Source: Candidatus Aeolococcus gillhamiae
GTDB lineage: Bacteria > Chloroflexota > Dormibacteria > Aeolococcales > Aeolococcaceae
DNA length: 58,630 nucleotides
Direction: 5' to 3'
Assembly (NCBI GenBank): GCA_003244045.1
Contig: QHBU01000268.1
Span: forward strand, 1-58,630
Shown: positions 1 through 8,366 of the stretch, piece after piece
Position numbering within the stretch: position 1 is the stretch's first letter
How the letters are laid out: the number at the start of each line of letters is the position of its first letter
The notes under the pieces: generated by a model
The model's database searches: none
Told to the model about the DNA's origin: nothing
What the model saw: only the letters and a program-made list of their open reading frames with translations
Made by a program: the position numbers and the translations under genes

Positions 1-2
1 CC

Positions 3-290
3 ACCGCCGACGTCCGCGCCTTCGCGGGGCGGCTGGTGATGGGCTGCCTGGAGAATCGCGAGCGCATCGACACGGCGCTCAGCGCGGCCAGCCGGTGGTC
101 GCTCGGTGACGTCGGCAAGGTGGAGCGGGCGGTGCTGCGGCTGGGGACGTACGAGCTGCTCGAGAGCGACGGCACCGCGGTGGCGGTCGTCGTCGATGAA
201 TCGCTGGAGCTGACCCGAGCCTACGCCGGTGACGACGCTGTGCAGTACGTCAACGGCGTGCTCGGACAGATCGCGCGGGAGCGGGTGTGA
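3..290 (+). CDS. nusB: Transcription antitermination factor NusB, 5' truncated by the window edge
   Basis: The last 95 residues of NusB are visible; the frame is open back to base 3, so the true start lies upstream. NusB binds boxA RNA together with S10 (NusE) and supports antitermination on rRNA operons. The C-terminal helical bundle is recognisable from WSLGDVGKVERAVLRLGTYE and the ending ALAV-type VDESLELTRAY...YVNGVLGQIA, typical of the family. It overlaps xseA by 4 nt (GTGA), so the two are probably co-translated. Position beside xseA/xseB is common in bacteria. Confidence 0.95.
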   Translation, partial: TADVRAFAGRLVMGCLENRERIDTALSAASRWSLGDVGKVERAVLRLGTYELLESDGTAVAVVVDESLELTRAYAGDDAVQYVNGVLGQIARERV

Positions 291-1702
291 GCGCCGTCGC
301 CTTCACCGTCACCGAGGTGACCACCCTGGTGGGCAACGCGCTGGCGGCGCGCCCGGAGCTCGAGGACGTGCTCGTCGAGGGCGAGATCAGCAACCTCACG
401 CGGCCGGCGTCGGGGCACATCTATTTCACCCTCAAGGACCGTTCGTCGGCGCTGGGATGCGTGTGTTTCCGCACCAACGCGCTGCGCCTGGCGTTCGCGC
501 CCGAGAACGGCATGACCGTGCTGGCGCATGGACAGGTGAGCGTCTACGCGCAACAGGGCAGGTACCAGCTGGTCGCCGATCGCCTCGAGCCCAGCGGGAT
601 CGGCGCGCTGGCACTGGCAGTCGAGCAGCGCAAGCGCGCGCTGGCCGCCGAGGGCCTGTTCGACCAGAGGCTCAAGCGATGCCTGCCCCTGCTGCCCGCG
701 CGCGTGGCGGTGGTGACATCACGGACGGGGGCGGCGCTGCACGACGTGATCACCGTCCTCGGCAGGCGCGCGCCGTGCGTCGACGTGGTGTTCTCGTCCG
801 CGACCGTGCAGGGTGACGGCGCGGCGGAGACGATCGTGTCGGCGCTGCGCCGGGCCGGCCGTGCGCGCGGTGTCGAGGTGGTGCTGCTGGTGCGCGGGGG
901 CGGCTCGCTCGAGGACCTGATGGCCTTCAACGACGAGGCTGTGGCGCGCGCCATCCGTGCCTGTCCGGTGCCGGTCGTCTCCGGCGTGGGTCACGAGACC
1001 GACGTGACCATCGCCGACCTCGCGGCCGACCACAGGGCGGCGACCCCGTCGGCGGCGGCCGAGACCGTGGCCCCGAGTTGTGGCCAGCTCCGCGGAGAAC
1101 TCGGCGCCCGCGACCACCGCCTGCGCACCGCGCTGCGCCGTGAGGTGACCCACAAACGCGCGCGCGCCCAGCGACGCTTCAGCCGTCTCGGCCAGCTCTC
1201 GCCAGGGGGCCGCGTGGCCCGGATGCGCCAGGACCTGAGCGCCTGTGACGTCCGCCTACGCGGGGCGCTGATCGCCGGCGTCAGCAGGCGGCAGCGCGAC
1301 CTGGAGCGTGCGCGGGGCGCGCTCGAGCTGCATTCACCGTTTCGCGCGCTGCCCATCCATCGCGAACGCCTGGCGGCGCGGACCGCGCGGCTGGAGGGCG
1401 GGATCAAGAGTGCGGTGTCGTCGCGGCGCCGCCGGCTGGAGGGCGCCGACGGCCGGCTCGAGGCGCTCTCGCCGCTGCGGGTGATCGACCGCGGCTACTC
1501 GATCACCGTCGACGCGGCGACGGGCCGGGTGGTCACGACCGCTGCGGCGGTCGCGCCCGGCGCGGTGCTGCGCACCCGGCTCGCCCAGGGCAGCCTGGTG
1601 AGCGAGGTGCTGCCCGGCGGCGTCGAGGTCGCCGCGGATCGCGAACGAATGTACGATGGCGAGTCGGCACAGCGACACACCAACGAGGACGACGATGGCT
1701 GA
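287..1702 (+). CDS. xseA: Exodeoxyribonuclease VII large subunit
   Basis: Catalytic subunit of exonuclease VII, which degrades single-stranded DNA in both directions in the cytoplasm and works in mismatch and recombination repair. The 471 residues show an N-terminal OB-fold (about 1-100, VLVEGEISNLTRPASGHIYF), a central nuclease domain with VRGGGSLEDL near 205 and GHETDVTIADLAADHRAATP near 235, then a long Arg/Glu-rich coiled-coil region to about 410. The GTG start overlaps the nusB stop in a GTGA, and the stop overlaps the xseB ATG (ATGGCTGA). Length and motifs are normal for the family. Confidence 0.97.
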   Translation: MSAVAFTVTEVTTLVGNALAARPELEDVLVEGEISNLTRPASGHIYFTLKDRSSALGCVCFRTNALRLAFAPENGMTVLAHGQVSVYAQQGRYQLVADRLEPSGIGALALAVEQRKRALAAEGLFDQRLKRCLPLLPARVAVVTSRTGAALHDVITVLGRRAPCVDVVFSSATVQGDGAAETIVSALRRAGRARGVEVVLLVRGGGSLEDLMAFNDEAVARAIRACPVPVVSGVGHETDVTIADLAADHRAATPSAAAETVAPSCGQLRGELGARDHRLRTALRREVTHKRARAQRRFSRLGQLSPGGRVARMRQDLSACDVRLRGALIAGVSRRQRDLERARGALELHSPFRALPIHRERLAARTARLEGGIKSAVSSRRRRLEGADGRLEALSPLRVIDRGYSITVDAATGRVVTTAAAVAPGAVLRTRLAQGSLVSEVLPGGVEVAADRERMYDGESAQRHTNEDDDG

Positions 1703-2054
1703 CGACCTCTCCGCCCTGAGCTACGAGGCCGCGCTCACCGAGCTCGACGAGATCATCACCCGCCTCGAGCGCGGCGACGTTGAGCTCGAAGCGGCGATCG
1801 CCGCGTACGAGCGGGGCGCCGCCCTGACGCGGCACTGCGCCCAGCTGCTCGACCGCACCGAGCAGACGATCACGCAGCTCGTGGTGGGTTCGGCGGGGGA
1901 GGTTGAGCGGCCCTTCCAGCCCCCGGTGGAGCGCATCGAACATGCCCCGGTCGCGCCGGCGGCGGCCACGGTGGAGCAGCGCCTCTTCGGCGAGCCGGCC
2001 CCGGCCGTGGCTCCGCGCGGCGTCCCCATCGACCCCGACGACATCCCCTTTTGA
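1695..2054 (+). CDS. xseB: Exodeoxyribonuclease VII small subunit with SSB-like C-terminal tip
   Basis: Small helical subunit that decorates XseA; the first 70 residues (SYEAALTELDEIITRLERGD, then LEAAIAAYERGAALTRHCAQ) are classic XseB helical-hairpin sequence. The ATG at 1695 is chosen because it follows AACGAGGACG and gives the conserved MADDLSALSYEAAL start; an upstream in-frame start at 1656 lies inside xseA. The protein is 119 residues, about 40 longer than the usual 75-85. The extension is Pro/Ala/Glu-rich and ends in DPDDIPF directly at the stop codon, closely resembling the acidic C-terminal tip of SSB (DDDIPF). Confidence 0.95.
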   Translation: MADDLSALSYEAALTELDEIITRLERGDVELEAAIAAYERGAALTRHCAQLLDRTEQTITQLVVGSAGEVERPFQPPVERIEHAPVAPAAATVEQRLFGEPAPAVAPRGVPIDPDDIPF

Positions 2055-2075
2055 GCGCAGATACGCTGCTCTGTG

Positions 2076-2081
2076 TAGGAT
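2076..2081 (+). promoter_or_regulatory. Candidate -10 box for leaderless tlyA
   Basis: TAGGAT preceded by TGTG, 7 nt before the tlyA ATG at 2089. A start site 7 nt after the box would fall at 2088, giving an essentially leaderless mRNA. A weak TTGAGC lies at 2051-2056 (19-nt spacing). Confidence 0.45.
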
Positions 2082-2088
2082 GCTCGCC

Positions 2089-2844
2089 ATGACCACGCTG
2101 TCGCGATCCCGCCTCGACGACCTCCTCGTCGAGCGCGGCCTCGCGGACACCCAAGCCCGCGCCCAGGCACTGATCGCCGCCGGGCTGGTTGAGGTGGACG
2201 GGGTGCGCGCCGATAGTTCCGCACTGCCTGTTGCGCCGGACGCCGGGGTGCGTCTCACCGATCGGAGCCATCCGTGGGTGGGACGTGGCGGCCTCAAGCT
2301 CGACGCCGCGCTCGAGGCCTTCGACGTCGAGTGCCGAGGCCGTGTGTGCCTCGACGCCGGGGCCAGCACCGGGGGCTTCACCGATGTTCTCCTGCACCGC
2401 GGCGCCCACCTCGTGTACGCGGTCGACGTCGGCCACGGCCAGCTCCACCCCCGGCTCGGCGCCGACCCGCGCGTGCGCGTCCTCGACCGCACCAATGTCC
2501 GCAGCCTGGCGGCTCTCGACGGGCCAGCGCCGTCGCTGATCACCCTCGACCTCTCGTTCATCTCGCTGCGCGCCGTGCTGCCCAACCTCGCGCTGCTCGC
2601 CCCCGGCGCGGAGGTGGTGGCGCTCTTCAAGCCGCAGTTCGAGGTACCGCGCGAGGCGGTGGGGCGCGGCGGGATCGTCCGCGACGAGGCGGCAACTGCA
2701 ACGGCGCTGAACGACTTCGTCGCCTGGGCTGCCGGCACCCTGGGGGCCGCGGTGGTGCACGACTCCGTCGAGGCCGGGGTGCGCGGTGCCAAGGGCAACC
2801 AGGAATGGCTGGTCCACCTCCGGTTGCCGGGGACAGCGGCGTGA
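2089..2844 (+). CDS. tlyA: TlyA-family rRNA 2'-O-methyltransferase
   Basis: 251 residues: an N-terminal S4 RNA-binding domain (SRLDDLLVERGLADTQARAQ, about 6-60) followed by an FtsJ/RrmJ-like SAM methyltransferase. Visible signatures are RGGLKLDAALEAF, LDAGASTGGFTDVLLHRGA, VDVGHGQL, LDLSFISLR, FKPQFEV and GNQEWLVHL, which contain the K-D-K-E tetrad of TlyA enzymes. TlyA proteins 2'-O-methylate 16S/23S rRNA and set capreomycin sensitivity. ATG 2089 is preferred over the in-frame ATG at 2080 because of the GGA and the -10 box just upstream. Ends in a GTGA overlap with nadK. A second, shorter family member lies at 21829-22539. Confidence 0.93.
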   Translation: MTTLSRSRLDDLLVERGLADTQARAQALIAAGLVEVDGVRADSSALPVAPDAGVRLTDRSHPWVGRGGLKLDAALEAFDVECRGRVCLDAGASTGGFTDVLLHRGAHLVYAVDVGHGQLHPRLGADPRVRVLDRTNVRSLAALDGPAPSLITLDLSFISLRAVLPNLALLAPGAEVVALFKPQFEVPREAVGRGGIVRDEAATATALNDFVAWAAGTLGAAVVHDSVEAGVRGAKGNQEWLVHLRLPGTAA

Positions 2845-3740
2845 AGGGCGAGATCGGCTTCCTGCTGCACCCCGGCGAGCAGCACGCCGTCCAGGGCGCC
2901 GAGGCCCGGGCCCGCGAGCTCGGCTACGGCGTCTGGGTCGAGGTCAGGGAGCCCGAGGCGACCCTGGCCGAGCACGCTGCCGACACGCGCCTCCTGGTGA
3001 CCATCGGCGGCGACGGCACCTTCCTGTACGGCGCCCGGCTGGCGGCGCCGCACGGCATCCCGGTCATGGGCGTCAACCGCGGCCGCCTCGGCTTCCTCAC
3101 CGACGTTGAGGTCGCCGAGCTGCCCACCGCGCTCGAGGCATTCGCCGCCGGGAACTGCCACACGCAGCGCAGGTCCATGCTCGAGGCAACCGTCCCCGGG
3201 GACGGGGACGCCGCGCCCTGGCAGACGCTGGCGCTCAACGAGGTGGCCGTGAAGTCGAGCGGGGTTGCCGTGGCCCGCATCCGGGTGGAGATGGACGGCG
3301 AGCTGCTCGGCGACTTCGATGCCGACGGCGTGGTGATCGCCACTGCCACCGGCTCGACAGCCTACGCGCTGAGTGCCGGCGGCCCGCCGATCGACCCGCG
3401 CGTCCGCGCCATCGTGGTGGTCCCGCTGGCGCCGCACGCGGTCATCTCCCGCGCGATCGTCCTCCCGGAGATGGTCACCCTGCGCGTCACCGTCGAACGC
3501 GGCCGGGTCATCGTGGCCGCCGACGGCATCTCGGAGATCCGCCTTCGCGACGGCGCGGAGATGATCATCCGGCCCGGCCCCGAGCTGGCCTTTGTCCGCT
3601 TCGACAGCTCGCCCTCGTTCCTACGCCGGCTGCGCGAGAAGGTGCGTTTCGGGTTGCCGCTGAAGGAGCTCGAGCGACCGGCGCTGCTGCGACCGGACGG
3701 CACCGAGGAGGGCCCCGCGGCCGCCGAGGCACGGCGGTGA
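2841..3740 (+). CDS. nadK: NAD kinase
   Basis: Phosphorylates NAD to NADP in the cytosol. The 299-residue product has the family GGDGT motif (about 56-60, LLVTIGGDGTFLYG), GVNRGRLGFLTD, the NE pair (ALNEVAVK), DGVVIATATGSTAYALSAGG near 165-180 and a C-terminal beta-sandwich ending in FGLPLKELERP-like sequence. The GTG start overlaps the tlyA stop (GTGA) and its stop overlaps the recN GTG. This tlyA-nadK-recN order is widespread in Gram-positive-type bacteria, which supports the assignment. Confidence 0.97.
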   Translation: MKGEIGFLLHPGEQHAVQGAEARARELGYGVWVEVREPEATLAEHAADTRLLVTIGGDGTFLYGARLAAPHGIPVMGVNRGRLGFLTDVEVAELPTALEAFAAGNCHTQRRSMLEATVPGDGDAAPWQTLALNEVAVKSSGVAVARIRVEMDGELLGDFDADGVVIATATGSTAYALSAGGPPIDPRVRAIVVVPLAPHAVISRAIVLPEMVTLRVTVERGRVIVAADGISEIRLRDGAEMIIRPGPELAFVRFDSSPSFLRRLREKVRFGLPLKELERPALLRPDGTEEGPAAAEARR

Positions 3741-5488
3741 GCCTGGTCGAGGTCCGCATCCATGGCCTCGCTGTCGTCGACGAAGCGCTGGTGCCGGTGG
3801 GGCGTGGATTCACGGCCCTGACCGGCGAGACCGGGTCGGGCAAGTCGGTGTGCATCACCGCGCTGCGTCTGGCGCTCGGCGATCGCGTCGACGGTGACCC
3901 GATCCGTCGCGACCGCGACACGGCCGGGGTGAGCGTCGTGTTCGACGACGTGCCGGCCTCGCTCCGCCACCGCCTCGGCGAGCTCGGGATCAGCGCCGAC
4001 GAGCTGACCACGCTGTCCCGCGAAGTCAGCCGGGCCGGGCGCGGCTCGTGTCGCGTCAACGGCGCGCTCGTGTCCCAGGCGGTCCTGCGCGAGCTCGGTG
4101 AGATGCTCGCCGAGGTCACCCTCCAGGGCGCCAGCCACCGCCTGATGCAGCGCAGCCGGCAGCGCGACCTTCTCGACCTAGCCGCTGGCGCCACCGCCCT
4201 CCGCGACGAGCTCCGCCACGCGGTGGGGGAGTGGCGAGCCGCGGAGGCCACGCTCGAAGAGGTCCGCCGCCGCCACGCCGCCGGCGCGAACGAGGTGGAC
4301 GCGGCGCGCCACCTGGTGGCGGAGCTGGGCTCCCTGGGGATGGTCCCCGGCGAGGACGAGCACCTCGCCGCGGAACGGCTGCGGCTGCGCAACGCCTCCG
4401 CTTTGGCCGCCGCCTCGACCGCCCTGCGCCGGGGCGCCGCCGGCGACGACGAAACCCCCGGCGCGGCCGACCTCCTCGCCGCCGCGGTCGACGAGGCGGT
4501 GGCGCTGAGCGGCGTCGACCCCGCGCTCGACCGCCTCGCCGGCGACGCCACCGAGCTGCTCGACGGGCTCCGCGAGCTCGGCTCCGCGGCTCGCGCCCAC
4601 GCCGACGCGATCGGTCTCGATGAGGGACGCCTGCTCGAGGTGGAGGAGCGGTTGGACGTCCTGGCCAGGGTGCGTCGCCGGCACGGCACCGTCGAGGCTG
4701 CTCTCGAGGCCATCGAGGCGGCCCGCGAGCTCCTCGCCGCTGGGGAGGACGGCGGTTCGCGTCTGGCTGGCGCGGAGACCGAGGTGATCAGCACTCGCGC
4801 CCGCGCCGGCGAGCTGGCGGTTCAGCTGTCGGAACGGCGGCGCCAGGCGGCCCGCCGCCTCGAGCGCGAGGTTGACGCGGCGCTGCACCTGCTCGAGCTG
4901 CCTCACGCCCGCCTGCGGGTGGTGCTGGAGCAGCGCGCCGACCCCAATGGGGTTGAGGTCGGCGGGGCGTTCGTGCACTGCGGGCCGGCGGGCGTCGACC
5001 AGGTCGAACTTCGCCTCGCCACCAATCGCGGCGCCACGCCGGCGCCACTCGACCATGGGCCATCCGGCGGCGAGCTCTCGAGGCTGGTGCTGGCGCTCTC
5101 GGCCTGCATCACCGAGGCCGCTTCGCCGCTGTTGGTCCTCGACGAGGTCGATACGGGGATCGGCGGCGAGACCGCCGCCCGCGTCGGCGACCTGCTGGCC
5201 GCCACCGGCGCGCACCGCCAGGTGATCGCCGTCACCCATCGCGCCGAGATCGCCTCACGAGCCTCCGGGCACCTGGTGGTGCGCAAGCGCGACGGCGACG
5301 GCGGGGTGGTGGCGACCGTGACACCGACCGACGGCGACGACCGGCTCGCCGAGATCGCCCGCCTGATGTCCGGGCGGGTCACCGTCGCCGCGCTGGCCCG
5401 CGCGGTCGAGCTGCGCGGCGAGGCTGTGGAGACGATCGCGTCCGGGCGGGGCCCGCGGCCGGGACGGGCGCGCACGGCTGGCCGCTGA
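3737..5488 (+). CDS. recN: DNA repair protein RecN
   Basis: SMC-like ATPase acting early in double-strand-break repair. The 583 residues begin with the ATPase half carrying Walker A GETGSGKS (about 30-37), then a long Ala/Arg/Glu-rich coiled-coil core (about 140-390), and end with the ABC signature SGGELSRLVLAL (about 443), Walker B LLVLDEVDTGIGG (about 465) and the H-loop VIAVTHRAEIA. GTG start in a GTGA overlap with nadK; the stop overlaps an ATG (TGATG) that may start scpA. Size is typical. Confidence 0.97.
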   Translation: MSLVEVRIHGLAVVDEALVPVGRGFTALTGETGSGKSVCITALRLALGDRVDGDPIRRDRDTAGVSVVFDDVPASLRHRLGELGISADELTTLSREVSRAGRGSCRVNGALVSQAVLRELGEMLAEVTLQGASHRLMQRSRQRDLLDLAAGATALRDELRHAVGEWRAAEATLEEVRRRHAAGANEVDAARHLVAELGSLGMVPGEDEHLAAERLRLRNASALAAASTALRRGAAGDDETPGAADLLAAAVDEAVALSGVDPALDRLAGDATELLDGLRELGSAARAHADAIGLDEGRLLEVEERLDVLARVRRRHGTVEAALEAIEAARELLAAGEDGGSRLAGAETEVISTRARAGELAVQLSERRRQAARRLEREVDAALHLLELPHARLRVVLEQRADPNGVEVGGAFVHCGPAGVDQVELRLATNRGATPAPLDHGPSGGELSRLVLALSACITEAASPLLVLDEVDTGIGGETAARVGDLLAATGAHRQVIAVTHRAEIASRASGHLVVRKRDGDGGVVATVTPTDGDDRLAEIARLMSGRVTVAALARAVELRGEAVETIASGRGPRPGRARTAGR

Positions 5489-6291
5489 TGGATCGACGCG
5501 GCGCCGATCCGTACCATGCGGAGGACATGGTTGAGACTCGCACCGCCGGTTCGATCGCGCCCGCCGAGCCGGCCGCGACCGACACCGAGCCGCGCTTCCC
5601 CGTTGAGGTCGAGGGCTTCAGCGGCACTCTCGAGCAGCTTGTGGTGCGCGCCCAGCGTGGCGAGGTGGATCTCGACGGCATCGCCGTCGCGGAGATCACC
5701 GCGAGGTTCCGGGCCCGCATGGACGACGCCGGTGACCAGGTGGACCTCCGCGAGATGGCCGACTTCCTCTCCCTGGCGGCGCGGCTCATCGCTCTCAAGG
5801 CCGCCCGGCTCCACCCGGCGGAGAGCGCCGCTGTCGAGGACGAGGAGGAGGACCCGGGCGGCGACGCCGGCAGACGGCTGAGCGAGTACCGGCTCTTCAA
5901 GGCCGCCGCCGAGGCGCTGCTGGCCGAGGCAGCCGAGGAGGGCGCGCGCAGCTTCCTCAGCCTGGTCGCCCCCGACGTAATCCCGCTGGAGCGGCTGCGC
6001 ATCCCGCCCGAGCGGCTGGCCGCCGCCTTCCGCGACGTGCTCGTCAGGCTCAGCGAGGCGGAGCCGCTACCGATCGGGGCTATGACCTTCTCGGTCGACG
6101 ACAAGATGGACGAGCTGCGCGTGCGCCTGCGCGGCGGCGAGCTGGCCTTCGAGGAGCTGTTCGCCACGGTCACCACCAGGCTCGAGGCTGTCGCCTGCTT
6201 CCTCGCGCTCCTCGAGCTGCTCCGCCTCGGCGAGGCCGTCGTCGAGCAGGAGGAGCCGTTCGGCCCGATCTCGGTGCGCGCCGGTGGATGA
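5488..6291 (+). CDS. scpA: Segregation and condensation protein ScpA
   Basis: Kleisin subunit that bridges the two SMC heads of the bacterial condensin complex. The kleisin N-terminal motif is FPVEVEGFSGTLEQLVVRAQ followed by EVDLDGIAVAEITARF, and the C-terminal winged helix is VTTRLEAVACFLALLELLRL. Two starts are possible: ATG 5488, in a TGATG coupling with recN, and ATG 5527, which lies 9 nt after a TACCAT box and would give 254 residues. Neither start changes the conserved part. The last codons overlap the GTG of scpB, fitting a co-produced ScpA-ScpB complex. Confidence 0.94.
   Translation: MDRRGADPYHAEDMVETRTAGSIAPAEPAATDTEPRFPVEVEGFSGTLEQLVVRAQRGEVDLDGIAVAEITARFRARMDDAGDQVDLREMADFLSLAARLIALKAARLHPAESAAVEDEEEDPGGDAGRRLSEYRLFKAAAEALLAEAAEEGARSFLSLVAPDVIPLERLRIPPERLAAAFRDVLVRLSEAEPLPIGAMTFSVDDKMDELRVRLRGGELAFEELFATVTTRLEAVACFLALLELLRLGEAVVEQEEPFGPISVRAGG
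5512..5517 (+). promoter_or_regulatory. Candidate -10 box inside the scpA 5' end
   Basis: TACCAT 9 nt before the in-frame ATG at 5527, the same hexamer found before the lipid kinase gene at 46609. No convincing -35 is visible, so this is weak. Confidence 0.3.
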
Positions 6292-6940
6292 GATCGAGAC
6301 AGAGGTGCAGGTCGAGGACGAGGAGACGTTCGAGCTCGCCCTGGACGTGTTCGGTCGCGCCATCGTCCCCGAGGGGGTGGCCGGGGCGGAGCCCGAGGAC
6401 CTCGCCGTGGCCCTGGAGGCGGTCTGCTTCTCGTTGAACCGGCCGGTGACGCTCGCCGAGGTGGCCGGGATCCTCGGGCGAACCCCGGGGGCGGTCGGCG
6501 CCGCCGCGGAGGCACTGGCCGGGCAGCTGCGCGGTCGCGGCCTGATGGTCCAGCGTCACGGCGATCAGCTGCAGCTGGTCACCCGGCCGGAGACGGCCTG
6601 GGCGGTGCAGCGCGCCCTCCAGCCGGAGCGCCCCACCCGTCTGAGCCGGCCGGCGCTGGAGACCCTGGCCATCGTCGCCTATCGCCAGCCGCTGACCCGG
6701 GCCGGCATCGAGGCGATCCGCGGGGTCAACTGCGAGGCGGTCCTCGAGAGCCTCGAGCGCCGCGGGCTGATCGCCGAGGTGGACCGCCAGGACACCCCGG
6801 GCCGGCCCCGGCTGTTCGGCACCACGTTGCGGTTCCTGCAGATCGTCGGGCTCGAGCGCATCGACGACCTGCCTCCCCTGGGCGGCGACGAGGTCCTTGC
6901 CCCGCTGGCCGCGGCACACGACGGTGGCGCGGCGCCGTGA
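6284..6940 (+). CDS. scpB: Segregation and condensation protein ScpB
   Basis: Dimeric winged-helix partner of ScpA in the SMC-ScpAB complex. The 218-residue product has two winged-helix units; the signature LSRPALETLAIVAYRQPLTR followed by EAIRGVNCEAVLESLERRGLI and GRPRLFGTTLRFLQIVGL is diagnostic. The start is GTG 6284 (GTG GAT GAG); the nearby ATG at 6288 is out of frame. The first 45 residues are acidic and poorly conserved. It overlaps scpA by 8 nt and rluB by 4 nt (GTGA). Confidence 0.95.
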   Translation: MDEIETEVQVEDEETFELALDVFGRAIVPEGVAGAEPEDLAVALEAVCFSLNRPVTLAEVAGILGRTPGAVGAAAEALAGQLRGRGLMVQRHGDQLQLVTRPETAWAVQRALQPERPTRLSRPALETLAIVAYRQPLTRAGIEAIRGVNCEAVLESLERRGLIAEVDRQDTPGRPRLFGTTLRFLQIVGLERIDDLPPLGGDEVLAPLAAAHDGGAAP

Positions 6941-7674
6941 CCCCGGTGGCGGCCGGCTCCGGGGAGCGGCTCAACCGCTTCCTGGCGCGTCGCGGCGTGG
7001 CCTCGCGCCGCGCCGCCGACCAGCTCATCGCCGCCGGCCGGGTGCGCGTCAACGGAGAGGTGGCACCCGTTGGAGCCAGGGTTGACATCAACACGGACAC
7101 CGTGGTGGTCGACGGAGCGCCGGTCGCAGCCAAGCCCGCCACCGCCGTGACGCTGGCGCTCAACAAGCCCCCCGGGGTGCTCACCACCATGAGCGATCCA
7201 CAGCGCCGCCGCACCGTGCGCGACCTGGTCACGGACATCCCCGGCTTGGTCCCGATCGGTCGCCTCGACTCCGACAGTCGCGGACTGCTCCTGCTCACCA
7301 GCGATGGAGACCTCGCCCATCGCGTCGCCCATCCGCGCCACGGCGTACACAAGACATACCGGGTCACCACCGAGTCATCGCTCAGCGACGCGCAGCTCGC
7401 CCGCCTCTTTGACGACGTGATGCTCGACGACGGCCCGGCGCGCGCGCTGGAGGTGCATCGCGTCGGCGACGCGGTAGTCGACGTGGTCATGGGGGAGGGG
7501 CGCAAGCGTCTGGTGCGGCGGCTCTTCGCCGCCGTCGGCAACGGGGTCGTCGATCTCTGTCGCACCCGGGTCGGTCCCATCGAGCTCGGTGACCTCCGCG
7601 AGGGGGAGACGCGTCCGCTCGACGACCGCGAGGTGGCGGCGCTTCGCGGCGCTGAAACCGCGCCGCGGACGTGA
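6937..7674 (+). CDS. rluB: rRNA pseudouridine synthase, RsuA/RluB family
   Basis: Isomerises a uridine in rRNA to pseudouridine. The 245 residues comprise an N-terminal S4 domain (ERLNRFLARRGVASRRAADQ, then INGEV-type VRVNGEVAPVG) and a catalytic domain whose Asp lies in IGRLDSDSRGLLLLTSDG (about 110). HKTYRVT and GRKRLVRRLFAAVG are further family blocks. In many Gram-positive-type bacteria this gene follows scpB and precedes cmk, as here. The exact rRNA site (RluB versus RsuA specificity) cannot be told from sequence alone. Confidence 0.93.
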   Translation: MTPVAAGSGERLNRFLARRGVASRRAADQLIAAGRVRVNGEVAPVGARVDINTDTVVVDGAPVAAKPATAVTLALNKPPGVLTTMSDPQRRRTVRDLVTDIPGLVPIGRLDSDSRGLLLLTSDGDLAHRVAHPRHGVHKTYRVTTESSLSDAQLARLFDDVMLDDGPARALEVHRVGDAVVDVVMGEGRKRLVRRLFAAVGNGVVDLCRTRVGPIELGDLREGETRPLDDREVAALRGAETAPRT

Positions 7675-8366
7675 GCCGGCACCGCATCGTCACTGTCGAC
7701 GGCCCGGCAGGGAGCGGCAAGTCCACGCTGGGTCGCGCGCTAGCCATCGAGCTGGGCCTGCCGCTCGTCGACACCGGGCTGTTCTACAGGGGCATCATGG
7801 TGGCCGCCGTCCGCGTCGGGGTGGACGTCGGTGATCCCGATGCGCTCGCCGAGCTCGCGCGGCAGACGACCGTCGAGGTCGACACCGACCCCCGCTCCGG
7901 CGGCGACCACGTCGTGGTGGACGGGGTCGCCGACGACGTAATGCTGCGCGACCCGCACTACGCAGCCCTGCTGACAGCAATCTCGAGCACGCCGGCGGTG
8001 CGCGCCGCAGTTCTCGAGCCGCAACGCGCGCTCGCTGCCGGCGGCGCCGTCGCGGTGGGACGCGACTGCGGAACGGTGGTCTTCCCTGACGCCGCGGTGA
8101 AGTTCTACCTGGCGGCGCCGCAGTCGGTCCGCGAGGAGCGCCGCCTCGCCCAGCTACGCGCCCGCGGAACGGACGCCGACCACAGCGCGCTGCGTGCCGA
8201 GGTCGCCGATCGCGACCGTGCTGACACCGACCGCGCCGCCTCGCCGCTGACGCCGGCTCCCGACGCGCACGTCATCGACACCGCGGCGATGGACGTGCCG
8301 ACCATGATCGCGTACGCGCTGAAGCTCTGCCACGAGGCGGGCCTCGACCCGGTGCCGACACGCTGA
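7671..8366 (+). CDS. cmk: Cytidylate kinase
   Basis: Phosphorylates CMP and dCMP with ATP. The P-loop GPAGSGKST is at about 11-19, followed by the NMP-binding segment LPLVDTGLFYRGIMVAAV and GRDCGTVVFPDAAVKFYLAA, where most family members have GRDIGTVV. The lid and C-terminus (QLRARGTDADHSALRAEVADRD, DTAAMD) are typical. 231 residues. GTG start overlapping the rluB stop; stop overlaps the plsC ATG (TGATG). Confidence 0.95.
   Translation: MSRHRIVTVDGPAGSGKSTLGRALAIELGLPLVDTGLFYRGIMVAAVRVGVDVGDPDALAELARQTTVEVDTDPRSGGDHVVVDGVADDVMLRDPHYAALLTAISSTPAVRAAVLEPQRALAAGGAVAVGRDCGTVVFPDAAVKFYLAAPQSVREERRLAQLRARGTDADHSALRAEVADRDRADTDRAASPLTPAPDAHVIDTAAMDVPTMIAYALKLCHEAGLDPVPTR

Noticed and set aside
1652-1657. 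TACGAT as an internal promoter for xseB
   Set aside because: Good -10 but no -35 and no extended TG at the right spacing; xseB overlaps xseA and has its own ribosome-binding site, so a separate promoter is not needed.
1533-3437. 634-residue minus-strand open frame over xseA-xseB-tlyA-nadK
   Set aside because: It is an antisense shadow of four well-supported genes, Arg/Ala-rich with no domain, as expected in high-GC DNA.
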